A stretch of DNA of 64,000 bases from Enterococcus lemanii (GCF_016909125.1 NZ_JAFBFD010000009.1:1-64000); one strand, 5' to 3'; positions 1 through 8,464 are shown, counted from the first letter of the stretch. Notes: generated by a model not told the origin, from the letters alone. Translations and numbers: made by a program.

Positions 1-1032
1 AATGAGGACCGTAAAGAAGTGTTTATTGTAGATGACTCCATGTATGAGCGATTAAACGCGAAAAATGTCGAGCTTTGCGGTTGGCAATACGATCATGCCA
101 ATCATAAAAATAAGAAAGGCTTTCGTTTTCTTCAACTTGGCTGGAGTGACGGCAATACCTTTTTACCTGTTGCTTTTAGCCTGTTATCTTCAAGTAAGAA
201 AGTCCGTGAAGCAGGGAAAGTGGATCATCGCACCCATTCTGGAAGAAGAAAAGCGCAGGCACAACGAAAAGGCACGGATGTCCTAGTTGAGCTTCTTCAA
301 GCGGCTCTAAAAGAAGGAATAACAGCCAACTATGTCTTGTTTGATTCTTGGTTTTCAAGTCCCAAAATGTTTCATGCGCTACACAAGATGAAGCTTCATG
401 CCGTATGTATGCTTAAACGCTCAAAGAAAGTTTATTATCGATACCATGGTGAATGGGTCGATGTTAAAACCATTTTTCAAACAGAGAAAAAGCGAAGAGG
501 TCGTTCAAGATATCTGCTTTCTATTTGTGTTGAATCTGAAATAGATGGTCAAGTACTGCCAATTAAACTTGTGTACGTAAGAAATCGGAATAAGCGCAAT
601 GATTATCTCGTCCTAGCCACCACTGATATTTCTTTGAGTGAAGATGAAATCATTCAGCTATATGGAAAACGCTGGTCAATTGAGGTTTATTTTAAAATCT
701 GCAAACAACATCTTCGTCTGTCCAAGTATCAAGGGCTTTCTTATGACGGAATTTTTGCGCATACGATTACAGTCGCCGTTAGTTACCTTATTTTGGCTGT
801 CCAACACCGTGAACAAACCGATGAAAGAACGATGGGCGAGTTATTTTATTTGATGATTGAAGAATTATCAGATATCAGTTTTTCAGAAGCAATCAGCCAA
901 CTTCTCGAGCTTTTTAAAGAAGTATTTGCGAACGAAATGGTGCTTTCTGAAGAAACTTTAAATAACATCATGGACCAGTTTCTCAAAAAACTACCTCAAG
1001 CAACACAAAACCAGTTGAAGTTGGTTGCTTGA
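1..1032 (+). CDS. IS4-family transposase, 5' end outside the window
   Basis: DDE transposase that moves an IS4-family insertion sequence. The frame is open from base 1 (NEDRKEVFIVDDS...), so the true start lies upstream. Visible catalytic residues are the first Asp in FIVDDS, the second Asp in LFDSWFSS, and the Glu in YGKRWSIEVYFKICK, which fits the IS4 signature Y-x2-R-x3-E-x6-K. It ends with TGA at 1030-1032. The right inverted repeat of the IS could not be located with confidence; the element probably ends before the terminator at 1120. The visible part has no frameshift. Confidence 0.9.
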   Translation, partial: NEDRKEVFIVDDSMYERLNAKNVELCGWQYDHANHKNKKGFRFLQLGWSDGNTFLPVAFSLLSSSKKVREAGKVDHRTHSGRRKAQAQRKGTDVLVELLQAALKEGITANYVLFDSWFSSPKMFHALHKMKLHAVCMLKRSKKVYYRYHGEWVDVKTIFQTEKKRRGRSRYLLSICVESEIDGQVLPIKLVYVRNRNKRNDYLVLATTDISLSEDEIIQLYGKRWSIEVYFKICKQHLRLSKYQGLSYDGIFAHTITVAVSYLILAVQHREQTDERTMGELFYLMIEELSDISFSEAISQLLELFKEVFANEMVLSEETLNNIMDQFLKKLPQATQNQLKLVA

Positions 1033-1119
1033 AACTAAATTATCGGGTTGTTTTCTTGATATCATGGGATTCGTGTGCACTTTTTATGTTTCAAGTTTTA
1101 GTCTATAACACTAAAATAA

Positions 1120-1148
1120 ACCATGTTGACGAGAATTACCAACATGGT
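1120..1148 (-). terminator. Rho-independent terminator of the PTS gene
   Basis: ACCATGTTG (1120-1128) pairs perfectly with CAACATGGT (1140-1148). On the minus strand it is followed by TTATTTTAG. It lies 12 bases past the end of the fruA-like gene. Confidence 0.8.
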
Positions 1149-1159
1149 CTACTTTCTTT

Positions 1160-3079
1160 TTACATTTCAGCAAGTAACGCTTTAATTTCTGCTTGATTTT
1201 TGGCTTGCATTAATGCTTGACGGAAATCATCGTCCATTAACTTACGTGATAAGCGTTGTAAAATTTTTAGATGCATATCGCCTTGTGCATTTTTAGGCAC
1301 GGCAATCATAAAGATTAAATGAGACGCTTCACCATCAAGTGATTGCCAGTCAACACCCGCATTGCTTCTTGCAAAAGCTAAAGTTGGGGTGGTTACGCTG
1401 TCTGATTTTCCATGAGGAATAGCGATTCCCATACCAATTCCAGTTGTACTTTCGGCTTCACGGGCATAAATGGCTTCTTTAAAACGAGCTGCATTGGTCA
1501 CATTCCCAGTTGCTGCTAAACGAGTCGTTAATTCATCAATCACGGCTTCTTTTGTTGCAGCTGGAATATCTAAGACAATCGAATCATCGGCAATAATATC
1601 TAAAATGGAAGAAAATTCTGCTTTTGGTGTGGTTGCTTCTGTTTGAGTAGCAACTTCTGCTACAACGACAGGCGGTGCTGTTTGAATGGTTGGTTTTAAG
1701 AAACTTAACATCAAGACAGTTACAGCAATCCCGGCTGCGACTGCCACAAAGAACATTAAAACATTCCCAACCGCTCCTAATACTGCGACAATTGGGCCAC
1801 CGTGTGCGACTTGGTTGGTTACACCACTTAACATCGCAACGACGGAACCAGTCATTGAACCAACAACAATACTTGGAATTACTCGAACTGGATCGGTTGA
1901 AGCAAATGGAATCGCTCCTTCAGTAATCCCAAAAAGTCCCATTGCAAACGCCGCTTTTCCAGCTTCTTGTTCTGGACGAGTAAATTTATTTTTCAAAACA
2001 AACGATGCAGTTCCTAAAGCAAGTGGTGGGATACAAATCGCAACTGCAATTGGTCCCATAATAGAGTAGTTCCCTTCTGCAATTAGACCTGAACCAAATA
2101 AGAACGCGACTTTGTTAAATGGCCCACCCATATCAAAGGCAATCATCGCCCCTAAAATCATCGCTAAAATAACTTCACTACCACCTTGCATGCCAACGAG
2201 AAATTCCGTTAACGCTTTAAACATCCAAGCAACTGGTTCGCCAATAATATAAATAAAAGATAATCCGACAATGACTGAACTCACAATTGGAATAATAATA
2301 ATTGGCATAATTGATTGGACAACTTTTGGTACGGGAATTTTTTTAATCGCTAACACAATGTAACCGGCTAAGAAACCAGTAATAATTCCGCCTAAGAAGC
2401 CCGCATTTGCGTCACTACCATACAAGGCACCGTTAGCCGCTAACATCCCGCCGACAAAACCTGGAACTAAACCAGGACGATCCGCAATACTTTGTGCAAT
2501 GAAGGCGGACAAGACGGGTACCATTAAGCCCATCGCAATACTACCAATACTTAACATCGTGGCCCAAATCGTACCCTCAGGAACCGCAATCCCACCAGGA
2601 CCAGGTTCACCACCTAAAGTTAAAGCCAGTGCAATTAATAATCCACCAGTTACCACAAATGGCACCATGTAAGAAACACCATTCATCAAACTCTTATAGA
2701 TTTGTTGCCCGATTCCTTTGGCTTCTTTTTGTTGCTCAAGGTGTTCCGTTTTTGAATCACTTAAATGAATCGGCGCTTTGTTATCTAAAATTTGTTGAAC
2801 CAAAGCAACTGACTTATGAATGCCATCTTGCACGCCCACGTTAATTAATTGTTTGCCATAAAAACGAGACAAATCAACTTTCGTATCGGCTGCAATAATC
2901 ACCCCTTGCGCTTCTTGGATATCTTGGGCACTCAGTTCATTTTCAACACCAATGGAACCATGTGTTTCGACAATGACTTGTACGCCTAATTCTTTTCCAG
3001 CTTTTTCTAAGTTTTCGGCTGCCATGTACGTATGAGCAATACCAACTGGACAAGAAGTAATTGCTACGATTTTTTTCAT
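1160..3079 (-). CDS. fruA: PTS fructose-type permease, EIIB-EIIC-EIIA fusion
   Basis: Membrane permease that imports and phosphorylates a sugar of the fructose/mannitol PTS class, using phosphate from HPr. The domain order is B-C-A: EIIB at about residues 1-100 with its active-site Cys in TSCPVGIAHTYMAAE, a multi-spanning EIIC at about 120-470, and EIIA at about 490-640 with the phospho-His in GIAIPHGKS. The start was set at the ATG at 3079 because GAGGAG sits about 10 bases upstream; an in-frame GTG at 3097 overlaps that ribosome site. No kinase (fruK) or regulator is adjacent, so the exact sugar is open: fructose is most likely, mannosylglycerate-type substrates are possible. Confidence 0.85.
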   Translation of the reverse strand: MKKIVAITSCPVGIAHTYMAAENLEKAGKELGVQVIVETHGSIGVENELSAQDIQEAQGVIIAADTKVDLSRFYGKQLINVGVQDGIHKSVALVQQILDNKAPIHLSDSKTEHLEQQKEAKGIGQQIYKSLMNGVSYMVPFVVTGGLLIALALTLGGEPGPGGIAVPEGTIWATMLSIGSIAMGLMVPVLSAFIAQSIADRPGLVPGFVGGMLAANGALYGSDANAGFLGGIITGFLAGYIVLAIKKIPVPKVVQSIMPIIIIPIVSSVIVGLSFIYIIGEPVAWMFKALTEFLVGMQGGSEVILAMILGAMIAFDMGGPFNKVAFLFGSGLIAEGNYSIMGPIAVAICIPPLALGTASFVLKNKFTRPEQEAGKAAFAMGLFGITEGAIPFASTDPVRVIPSIVVGSMTGSVVAMLSGVTNQVAHGGPIVAVLGAVGNVLMFFVAVAAGIAVTVLMLSFLKPTIQTAPPVVVAEVATQTEATTPKAEFSSILDIIADDSIVLDIPAATKEAVIDELTTRLAATGNVTNAARFKEAIYAREAESTTGIGMGIAIPHGKSDSVTTPTLAFARSNAGVDWQSLDGEASHLIFMIAVPKNAQGDMHLKILQRLSRKLMDDDFRQALMQAKNQAEIKALLAEM

Positions 3080-3171
3080 TTTTACCACTCTCCTCACTTT
3101 CTATTATATAAAAAAAGAAAAAAGAATTAAGGTTAAGCGCCTTCCGTTATAACGGCAATCAGGGAAAGATT

Positions 3172-3194
3172 AAAAAAAGCCGCATTTCTGCGAC
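3172..3194 (-). terminator. Terminator of dtpT
   Basis: GCCGCA (3179-3184) and TGCGAC (3189-3194) pair around TTTC, with one G-T pair. On the minus strand a run of seven T follows. Confidence 0.75.
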
Positions 3195-3201
3195 TTTTCT
3201 T

Positions 3202-4665
3202 TTAGCGAACGTTCCCCATTAAATTTTGAATTGGTTGGCGAATGAAATAAAGGGCAATCCCTGTTAATACTGCGACGCCTCCGACAATCCCGAAATACGC
3301 ACCTTCTGTAGCTGGTGTAAAAAAACGAGCAATTTGTGCATTAATCGCTTGCGACGTTGCATCGGCTAGTAACCACAAAGCCAAAGTTTGTGCTTGGAAA
3401 GCTTTTGGCGCTAGCTTAGTAGTCACTGATAAACCAACTGGTGATAAACACATCTCACCAATAATCATAATAAAGAAGCTCAAAATTAACCACATCGGGC
3501 TCACTCGTTGCTCAGTTCCAAATAAAATTGATGGAAACATTAATAAAATGAACGAGCTACCGGTAAATAAAAGCCCAATTGAAAACTTTGCCACCGTTGA
3601 AGGTTGTCGATCCCCTAATTTTGTCCATAACCAAACAAAAAATGGCGTTAGCACAACAACAAAGACGGGATTTAAGATTTGGTACCAACTCGCTGGTACA
3701 TTAAAACCCCACAGCGTCCCTTGCGTTCGATCCGCCGCAAACAAAGCTAAAATCGATGACCCTTGCTCTTCTAAAGACCAAAAAACAATTGCTGATAAAA
3801 ATAAAGGGATATACGCTCGAACTTTACTGCGTTCTTCTGGTGTTACGTCTTTTGAAGTCAGCATTTTGGTAAAATAATAAAAAGGCAAGCCAATTCCGAG
3901 CACACTAACAAAATTAATAAAAAAATCAATCGTTAGACGGTTGGTTAAAGCAGCGAATACAAAAATGAGCATCACTACTGCTGAAACCAAGCCAATTGTT
4001 TTGGCTAATTTTTGACGTTCTTCTTTTAAAATTGGGTTCGTTGGTTTTAAACCAATGGCTTTTAATGTTTTTTTCCCTTGAAAATAATAAACGACTAACC
4101 CAACAAACATCCCCACAGCCGCCACTGAAAAACCTAAATGATAATTCACATTTTGACCGAGTGTACCGACAATAATTGGGGCGAGTAAACTTCCTAGGTT
4201 AATCCCCATATAAAAAATTGAAAAACCTGCATCGCGTCTTAAATCTTCCGGCGCATATAAATTGCCGACCATCGTAGATACGCTAGCTTTTAGCATTCCT
4301 GTCCCAATTACAATGAAAATCATCGAAATAAATAAAGCCGTCATCCCAAATGGTGTGGCCAAAACAATGTGGCCGAGCATAATAAATAGCCCACCAATAA
4401 AAACGGTTTGGCGCATCCCTAACAAACGGTCAGAAATCCAACCGCCTAAAATACTTGACATAAAAACGAGCGAGCCATATACGGACATAATGGCTACGGC
4501 TGTTGCTTTTGGTAAAGCTAAACCACCATTAGCAATCGTGTCATACATGTAATAGAGTAAAATTGCCCGCATACCATAATAACTAAATCGTTCCCACATC
4601 TCGGTAAAAAATAATGTTGCGAGTCCTTTGGGTTGGCCTAAAAAACTTTTGTCTGTACTGTCCAT
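3202..4665 (-). CDS. dtpT: Proton-coupled di/tripeptide transporter (POT family)
   Basis: Membrane symporter that takes up di- and tripeptides with protons. The 487-residue length is typical of bacterial POT proteins. The N-terminal family motif FFTEMWERFSYYGMRAIL carries the ExxER-type proton-coupling residues, and the first helices are followed by GGWISDRLLG, the conserved loop of this MFS branch. It is a single gene with its own terminator. Taken with iadA and the YfcC-family transporter further on, it fits a peptide-using lifestyle. An AT-rich 380-base stretch lies upstream. Confidence 0.92.
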   Translation of the reverse strand: MDSTDKSFLGQPKGLATLFFTEMWERFSYYGMRAILLYYMYDTIANGGLALPKATAVAIMSVYGSLVFMSSILGGWISDRLLGMRQTVFIGGLFIMLGHIVLATPFGMTALFISMIFIVIGTGMLKASVSTMVGNLYAPEDLRRDAGFSIFYMGINLGSLLAPIIVGTLGQNVNYHLGFSVAAVGMFVGLVVYYFQGKKTLKAIGLKPTNPILKEERQKLAKTIGLVSAVVMLIFVFAALTNRLTIDFFINFVSVLGIGLPFYYFTKMLTSKDVTPEERSKVRAYIPLFLSAIVFWSLEEQGSSILALFAADRTQGTLWGFNVPASWYQILNPVFVVVLTPFFVWLWTKLGDRQPSTVAKFSIGLLFTGSSFILLMFPSILFGTEQRVSPMWLILSFFIMIIGEMCLSPVGLSVTTKLAPKAFQAQTLALWLLADATSQAINAQIARFFTPATEGAYFGIVGGVAVLTGIALYFIRQPIQNLMGNVR

Positions 4666-4997
4666 AATTCCACCTTTTCTTTTTTCAAAAATAGTTCAAT
4701 TTTTCTGAAAATTTATGCTATGCTTTTCCTAAACACTGAAAAATTATACGCCTTTGATGAAGCGATGCAAGGTATCCAACAAAAAAATCATTTAATTCTC
4801 ATGATTTTAATTTAAAATCGTTCTTTTTTAATTTTATTTTAAAATTAGACATTTCTATTAAATAATCACTATTTAAAAACCAATTTAGTTTGTACGGAGG
4901 AGTTAGCAATAAATGCATAAAAACCTTTTTTAACAAAAGAATATGAAACAATTTATTTAAAAAAAGAATGAGTGACGAGTATCAATTAACAAATCGG
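4666..4997. other. AT-rich gene-poor stretch upstream of dtpT
   Basis: No intact gene is seen. A good ribosome site (GGAGGAG at about 4897) precedes ATG at 4914, but that frame stops after six codons (MHKNLF). Adding one T in the T run would extend it to 19 codons (about MHKNLFLTKEYETIYLKKE), so this may be a decayed gene start. The dtpT promoter must also lie here but was not identified. Confidence 0.35.
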
Positions 4998-5046
4998 GGG
5001 AGGGGGCATCAAATGAAGGATTGCAAATAAGGATTTTCTTGAATTT
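4998..5046 (-). pseudogene. Short remnant of an IS5/IS1182-type transposase
   Basis: Read on the minus strand, this stretch encodes [12 protein letters not shown] followed by a stop. That matches the conserved QIxENPYxQYFIG segment of the same DDE transposase type seen as longer remnants at 27.66-28.03, 31.32-31.58 and 51.18-51.49 kb. Only about 15 codons are recognisable. Confidence 0.5.
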
Positions 5047-5048
5047 TA

Positions 5049-5127
5049 ATGGAAAACCATTTTGAAACGCTTTGGGATCTCTTTCGCTCCATTCCGTCAC
5101 TTGAGCAACCCGGACAATCTGTTTTAG
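5049..5127 (+). pseudogene. 5' part of a small reading frame split by the tnpB element
   Basis: ATG at 5049 opens [20 protein letters not shown], continuing with PGQSVL to the element border at 5127. An in-frame TGA lies just upstream at 5040-5042 and no clear ribosome site is present, so this may be the surviving 3' part of a larger gene rather than a true start. The family is not recognised. Joined to 6616-6698 it reads on in frame (next entry). Confidence 0.55.
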
Positions 5128-5330
5128 GTCAACGACCCACCACTTAACGTAACCGTTTGAAGTGGGGGCTTGTGTCTGTCTAAATTCGACAGGGTTTCTG
5201 CCCTTACAGATAACCATTACACTTATTCCTACCCAGTAGTGCGAACGGTTGTTTAGACCTCCTACCTTCGTATGGTGGAATATAAGGACGGTTGACTTCG
5301 CCCCTACCACAAGAGTTATACTCTTGTGGT
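5128..5330 (-). ncRNA. Predicted omega-RNA (reRNA) region of the tnpB element
   Basis: In IS200/IS605 elements the guide RNA of TnpB is made from the 3' end of tnpB through the right end, with the guide taken from flanking DNA. This stretch holds a perfect 10-bp hairpin, ACCACAAGAG/CTCTTGTGGT (5306-5330), spanning the tnpB stop codon, then about 190 bases with no convincing gene, then the right-end hairpin. The guide would be the complement of 5127 downward, starting CTAAAACAGATTGTCC. The 5' limit is uncertain and may lie within tnpB. Confidence 0.65.
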
Positions 5331-6431
5331 AACAACACCGATATGTTCAATTCCTTTGCGGTGTAAGTTCATCGCTGCAATACGGTCGTCATTTGATTCG
5401 TACTGGCAATTCTTACACTTAAACAGGTGTCGTTTTTTATTGCGATTTGCTTTTTCAATATGTCCACATTTCGGACACGTTTGAGACGTGTATCTAGGAT
5501 CGACCGTAATTACCTTTTGTCCGTTCAGTTTTGCTTTATATTCCAAACATTGACGGAATTGGTAGAACGCCCAGGAGACAGAAACATAGCGGTTTTTCAC
5601 GCGTACTTTTTCAGTCGCCGAACGAACGCCCGTTAAATCTTCTAAAACAAACAGCGTCCCTTTCGGGTATTTATCAACGAGTGCTTTTGTAATCTGATGG
5701 TTCACATCAGCGACATAACGGTTTTCTCTTGAGCCGATTTGTTTTAATTTTTTACGAGCAGAAGGCGTTTGACGCAATTGCAATTGTTTACGAACGGCTT
5801 TAAATTGCCCGCGTTTATGTTTGACAACGTTACCATTGTAGAACGTGGTCTTTCCTTGACTGTCATACGTCGTCGCTAGAAAATTAATACCTAAATCAAT
5901 ACCAACAATATTCTTGACATCGGTGTCGTTCAGTTCTGGAAACTCTTTTGTCATCGGTATGTGCAAAAACCATTTTTGATATTTGTACACTAATTTCGCC
6001 GTGCCGAATTTCCACGTACCATTAAAGTATTTTTTCATGGCGGTACGTTCGTAATTCAATTTAAGGCGACCCGCTAACGTGTTTACGCTAAATTGATTTT
6101 GCGTCAGAGAATAATCTCGATTCCAAACGAGGTCGTATTCAGGAAGCTTAAACACAATGAAAGACCAGTGGTGTCCGTTCGATTGCGCTGATTTATAACG
6201 CGCGCTAACGGTTTTCATTACCGATTGTGCCATCTGGCTTTTTAGCTCAAACAGACGTCGCAAATCAGCGTAATAGCGCTTGTTTAAACTTACTTGATTC
6301 AGGTCTTTTGTCTCAAAAACATGTTTCGACAGCCAATTGCACGCCTCACGGTAAGCGTCCGTTGTGGCCTTTAGATTTTCCGCTTGGAGACTCGAAACGT
6401 AAACTTGTATTTTTGCCGTAACGGTAGACAT
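5316..6431 (-). CDS. tnpB: TnpB RNA-guided nuclease of an IS200/IS605-type element
   Basis: RNA-guided DNA endonuclease related to the ancestor of Cas12. All three RuvC acidic residues are present: Asp in VGIDLGINF (about residue 179), Glu in FVLEDLTG (about 264) and Asp in SNDDRIAAMNLH (about 349). The zinc ribbon CPKCGH...CKNC lies between the last two. The 371-residue length is usual and there is no frameshift, so the enzyme looks active. ATG at 6431 was chosen because AAAGGTGG sits 8 bases upstream; an in-frame GTG at 6443 overlaps that site. The stop codon lies inside a perfect hairpin that belongs to the omega-RNA region. Confidence 0.9.
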   Translation of the reverse strand: MSTVTAKIQVYVSSLQAENLKATTDAYREACNWLSKHVFETKDLNQVSLNKRYYADLRRLFELKSQMAQSVMKTVSARYKSAQSNGHHWSFIVFKLPEYDLVWNRDYSLTQNQFSVNTLAGRLKLNYERTAMKKYFNGTWKFGTAKLVYKYQKWFLHIPMTKEFPELNDTDVKNIVGIDLGINFLATTYDSQGKTTFYNGNVVKHKRGQFKAVRKQLQLRQTPSARKKLKQIGSRENRYVADVNHQITKALVDKYPKGTLFVLEDLTGVRSATEKVRVKNRYVSVSWAFYQFRQCLEYKAKLNGQKVITVDPRYTSQTCPKCGHIEKANRNKKRHLFKCKNCQYESNDDRIAAMNLHRKGIEHIGVVTTRV

Positions 6432-6615
6432 CCACTTCACCACCTTTCACTAATGTTATTATACTATATATATCCTAGTGAAATTAAATACTTTATGTTA
6501 GAAAAAAGCATTTCAGCTATGTTCGTAGCTGACGACCATTCCTCACCCACTTATCGTTTGGCTTCGCCCTGCACACGATGGAAGTGGGCGTATCCTTGTC
6601 GGGTTTAGATGAAAG

Positions 6616-6698
6616 ATAAGCTCTTCTTGCATGAAGCGATGAAGAAAATTAAAGGAACTTTCCTTGAAGAAGTTCTAGAAGAAGCCAAACTCATTTAA
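6616..6698 (+). pseudogene. 3' part of the small reading frame split by the tnpB element
   Basis: After the element's left end the frame runs ...DKLFLHEAMKKIKGTFLEEV, then LEEAKLI and TAA at 6696-6698, directly before a terminator. Joined to 5049-5127 it gives a 53-codon frame with no stop at the junction (codons TTA-GAT-AAG). The family is not recognised. The host gene was already shortened or very small before the insertion. Confidence 0.55.
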
Positions 6699-6703
6699 CA
6701 AAA

Positions 6704-6749
6704 AACACCTTTGAAATCCGCGTTTTTCCAAACGAATTTCAAAGGTGTT
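6704..6749. terminator. Bidirectional terminator between the split gene and ohr
   Basis: A perfect 14-bp stem, AACACCTTTGAAAT (6704-6717) with ATTTCAAAGGTGTT (6736-6749), has T runs on both sides. Confidence 0.85.
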
Positions 6750-6763
6750 TTTCTTGCTATTAT

Positions 6764-7168
6764 TTAAACAATCTCAAGCGTCACAGGAACATTTCCACGA
6801 AGCGCTTTTGAATAAGGACAAATTTGATCCGCTTTTTGAGCTAAGAAAGTGGCACGGTCATGATCGACGCCCTCAATGTGAATTTCTAATGTTACTTCAA
6901 TATGGAAGCCTTCCACATCATCGGCAAATAAACCAACGCGAGCAGTTACGGTACTTGGATGTTCGTCTTTTTCTTGACTCATGGCAAGTTCTAATGCGCC
7001 ATTGAAACAAGCACTGTATGCAGCAGCAAATAATTGTTCTGGGTTCGTTGCATTTTCAACTTTTTTTCCTGGAGAGGTCACTTTATGTTCAAAACTATGA
7101 TCTGGTGAATAAACTTCTCCTTCGCGGCCGCCGGTGTTGATAATTTTTGTTTCATAAACTTTTTTCAT
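6764..7168 (-). CDS. ohr: Organic hydroperoxide reductase Ohr
   Basis: Cytoplasmic thiol peroxidase of the Ohr/OsmC family that reduces organic hydroperoxides. Both catalytic cysteines are visible: the peroxidatic one in AYSACFNGAL (about residue 54) and the resolving one in QICPYSKA (about 116). The 134-residue length is typical. Its start, with AGGAGGAATCACCC ahead of ATG, overlaps the end of the upstream ohrR gene, so the two form one transcription unit controlled by OhrR. Confidence 0.95.
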   Translation of the reverse strand: MKKVYETKIINTGGREGEVYSPDHSFEHKVTSPGKKVENATNPEQLFAAAYSACFNGALELAMSQEKDEHPSTVTARVGLFADDVEGFHIEVTLEIHIEGVDHDRATFLAQKADQICPYSKALRGNVPVTLEIV

Positions 7169-7598
7169 GGGTGATTCCTCCTACTTTCTTTGCTAGTTGG
7201 TTGATTTGATGTAGTAAGCGAAAATATTCTTCTTGGTCTTCGGTCACAATCGTTAAACAACTCGTCACCGTTGAAAGAATTGCTTCTTGATTGTCTTGTG
7301 CTTTTTGGGTCAAAGCAACCAAAACTTTTCGCTCATCGCTCTTACAACGTTCGCGCGTCACGTAACCGTTTTGTTCCATTCGTTTAATCATTGGTGTTAA
7401 AGTACCACTATCTAGCGACAAGGCTTGACCAATTTCAGAAACGGTTTGTTGGTCTTTTTCCCACAAAACAAGCAGCGTTAAATATTGCGTATATGTTAAT
7501 TGAAAAGGTTCTAACGCCATATTATACACACGGGAAAATTCTTTTTGCGCATTATAAATCGCAAAACACAATTGTTCACTAATTACCGGTCGGATCAT
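7152..7598 (-). CDS. ohrR: Peroxide-sensing MarR-family repressor OhrR
   Basis: MarR-type winged-helix repressor that releases ohr when an organic peroxide oxidises its sensor cysteine. The N-terminal EQLCFAIYNA places Cys11 where the one-Cys OhrR sensor residue (Cys15 in Bacillus) sits. The recognition region LSLDSGTLTPMIKRMEQNGYV closely follows the Bacillus protein. GGAGGTGA precedes the ATG. The gene lies upstream of ohr and overlaps it by 17 bases; a candidate operator is just upstream of it. Confidence 0.92.
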   Translation of the reverse strand: MIRPVISEQLCFAIYNAQKEFSRVYNMALEPFQLTYTQYLTLLVLWEKDQQTVSEIGQALSLDSGTLTPMIKRMEQNGYVTRERCKSDERKVLVALTQKAQDNQEAILSTVTSCLTIVTEDQEEYFRLLHQINQLAKKVGGITHEKSL

Positions 7599-7622
7599 TT
7601 TCTCTCACCTCCATCTATTTAG

Positions 7623-7634
7623 ATTGTACACAAT
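7623..7634. promoter_or_regulatory. Candidate OhrR operator
   Basis: ATTGTACACAAT has perfect 5-base arms around a two-base centre. It lies 25 bases upstream of the ohrR start and resembles the TACAATT/AATTGTA-type sites of OhrR regulators. The assignment rests on position and symmetry. Confidence 0.6.
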
Positions 7635-7664
7635 TTAATTTTAAAAAACAAATGATACGCTCAC

Positions 7665-8318
7665 TTATTTTGTTACTTGTTTTATTTCAGTTAAAATGGG
7701 TTCTTTGATGACCGTCGCTAATACCTCTAAAAGCCCATGATGGTAGTCATTGTCTAAACGTAAGCCTTCATTTTTGCATAAATAAAAACCAAGTTTGTGG
7801 TACAACACCACTGCTGGGTAGCTCCATGTTTGTGTATGAAGCATCACGTCTTGACCTGGGTTTAATTCTGGAAATAAAGATAAAACTTTAGCAACAACCG
7901 CTTGTCCCAGTCCTAGACCTTGTCGGGTTGGATCCACGCTCACCCAATGCAAAATCGGTTGAAATACTCCTTGCTTATCGGCAAACCAAGCCGTCGCGGT
8001 TGCAACGACTTGTCCTTTAGCATCTTCAATAAAGACTTGCCTTTTAGTTAAATCAATTACTGGCAAATGATATTGTTCTCTTAATTTTTCCAAACGTTCG
8101 CCGCCTGGTAAAAATTCAGCCTGATAACGCTCAAGCGCGGCCTTATCCGTTTCAAATTCAGCTACGGCTAACTCTAACTTCGCCCAGTGCTTCTCATCGC
8201 CTGGTTGATAAAAGCGAAAACGATAACCCTTGGGTAACGCAGGCACTTGGACCTGTAAAAGATCTTGGGCTGCAATTTTCATATAAATGTGTTTAAATGG
8301 AATATTTTTATCTAGCAT
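7665..8318 (-). CDS. GNAT-family acetyltransferase
   Basis: Probable acetyl-CoA-dependent N-acetyltransferase of unknown substrate. The GNAT core is visible in the second half: beta4 LHWVSVDP, the acetyl-CoA loop TRQGLGLGQAVV (R/Q-x-x-G-x-G type, about residues 140-150), then VLYHKLGFYLCKNEG near the C-terminus. The first 90 residues are less conserved and acidic. GGAGGTCATTGTT precedes the ATG. It is probably transcribed alone, because a terminator separates it from the permease gene upstream. Confidence 0.8.
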   Translation of the reverse strand: MLDKNIPFKHIYMKIAAQDLLQVQVPALPKGYRFRFYQPGDEKHWAKLELAVAEFETDKAALERYQAEFLPGGERLEKLREQYHLPVIDLTKRQVFIEDAKGQVVATATAWFADKQGVFQPILHWVSVDPTRQGLGLGQAVVAKVLSLFPELNPGQDVMLHTQTWSYPAVVLYHKLGFYLCKNEGLRLDNDYHHGLLEVLATVIKEPILTEIKQVTK

Positions 8319-8364
8319 AACAATGACCTCCAGTTCTTTTTTCTCTATTATAACGGATGATTAA

Positions 8365-8397
8365 CAAAAAAAGGGACTGCGACATCAGCCACAGCCT
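8365..8397 (-). terminator. Terminator of the APC permease gene
   Basis: On the minus strand GGCTGTGGC pairs with GTCGCAGTC (9 pairs, three of them G-T), and CCTTTTTTTG follows. Confidence 0.6.
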
Positions 8398-8464
8398 CTT
8401 TTGATCTATAAGTATTCTTTTTATAATCCCGGATGCAAGAACAGCTTGGAGCAAAACGCCATTT

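Larger units (their letters stand above)
5128..6615 (-). mobile_element. IS200/IS605-type element carrying only tnpB
   Basis: About 1488 bases. Subterminal hairpins mark both ends: left-end hairpin CCCACTT...AAGTGGG at 6546-6588 with an extra ATCG/CGAT pairing, and right-end hairpin CCCACCACTT...AAGTGGGGG at 5136-5168. The right end on the minus strand finishes with TTGAC, like right cleavage sites of this family. The left flank on the minus strand reads CTTAT. Removing exactly 5128-6615 restores a continuous reading frame across the joint (...SVL-DKLFLHEAM...), which fixes the borders. No target duplication is present, as expected for this family, and there is no tnpA, so the element is non-autonomous. 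Confidence 0.85.

Noticed and set aside
1686-2069. 127-codon frame antisense to the PTS gene
   Set aside because: Mirror of the EIIC coding region; low-complexity composition (Thr/Ala/Ile) typical of antisense frames.
4957-5310. 117-codon open frame on the minus strand after tnpB
   Set aside because: It lies in the omega-RNA/right-end region, runs through the IS border into flank and an IS scrap, has no clear ribosome site and resembles no protein.
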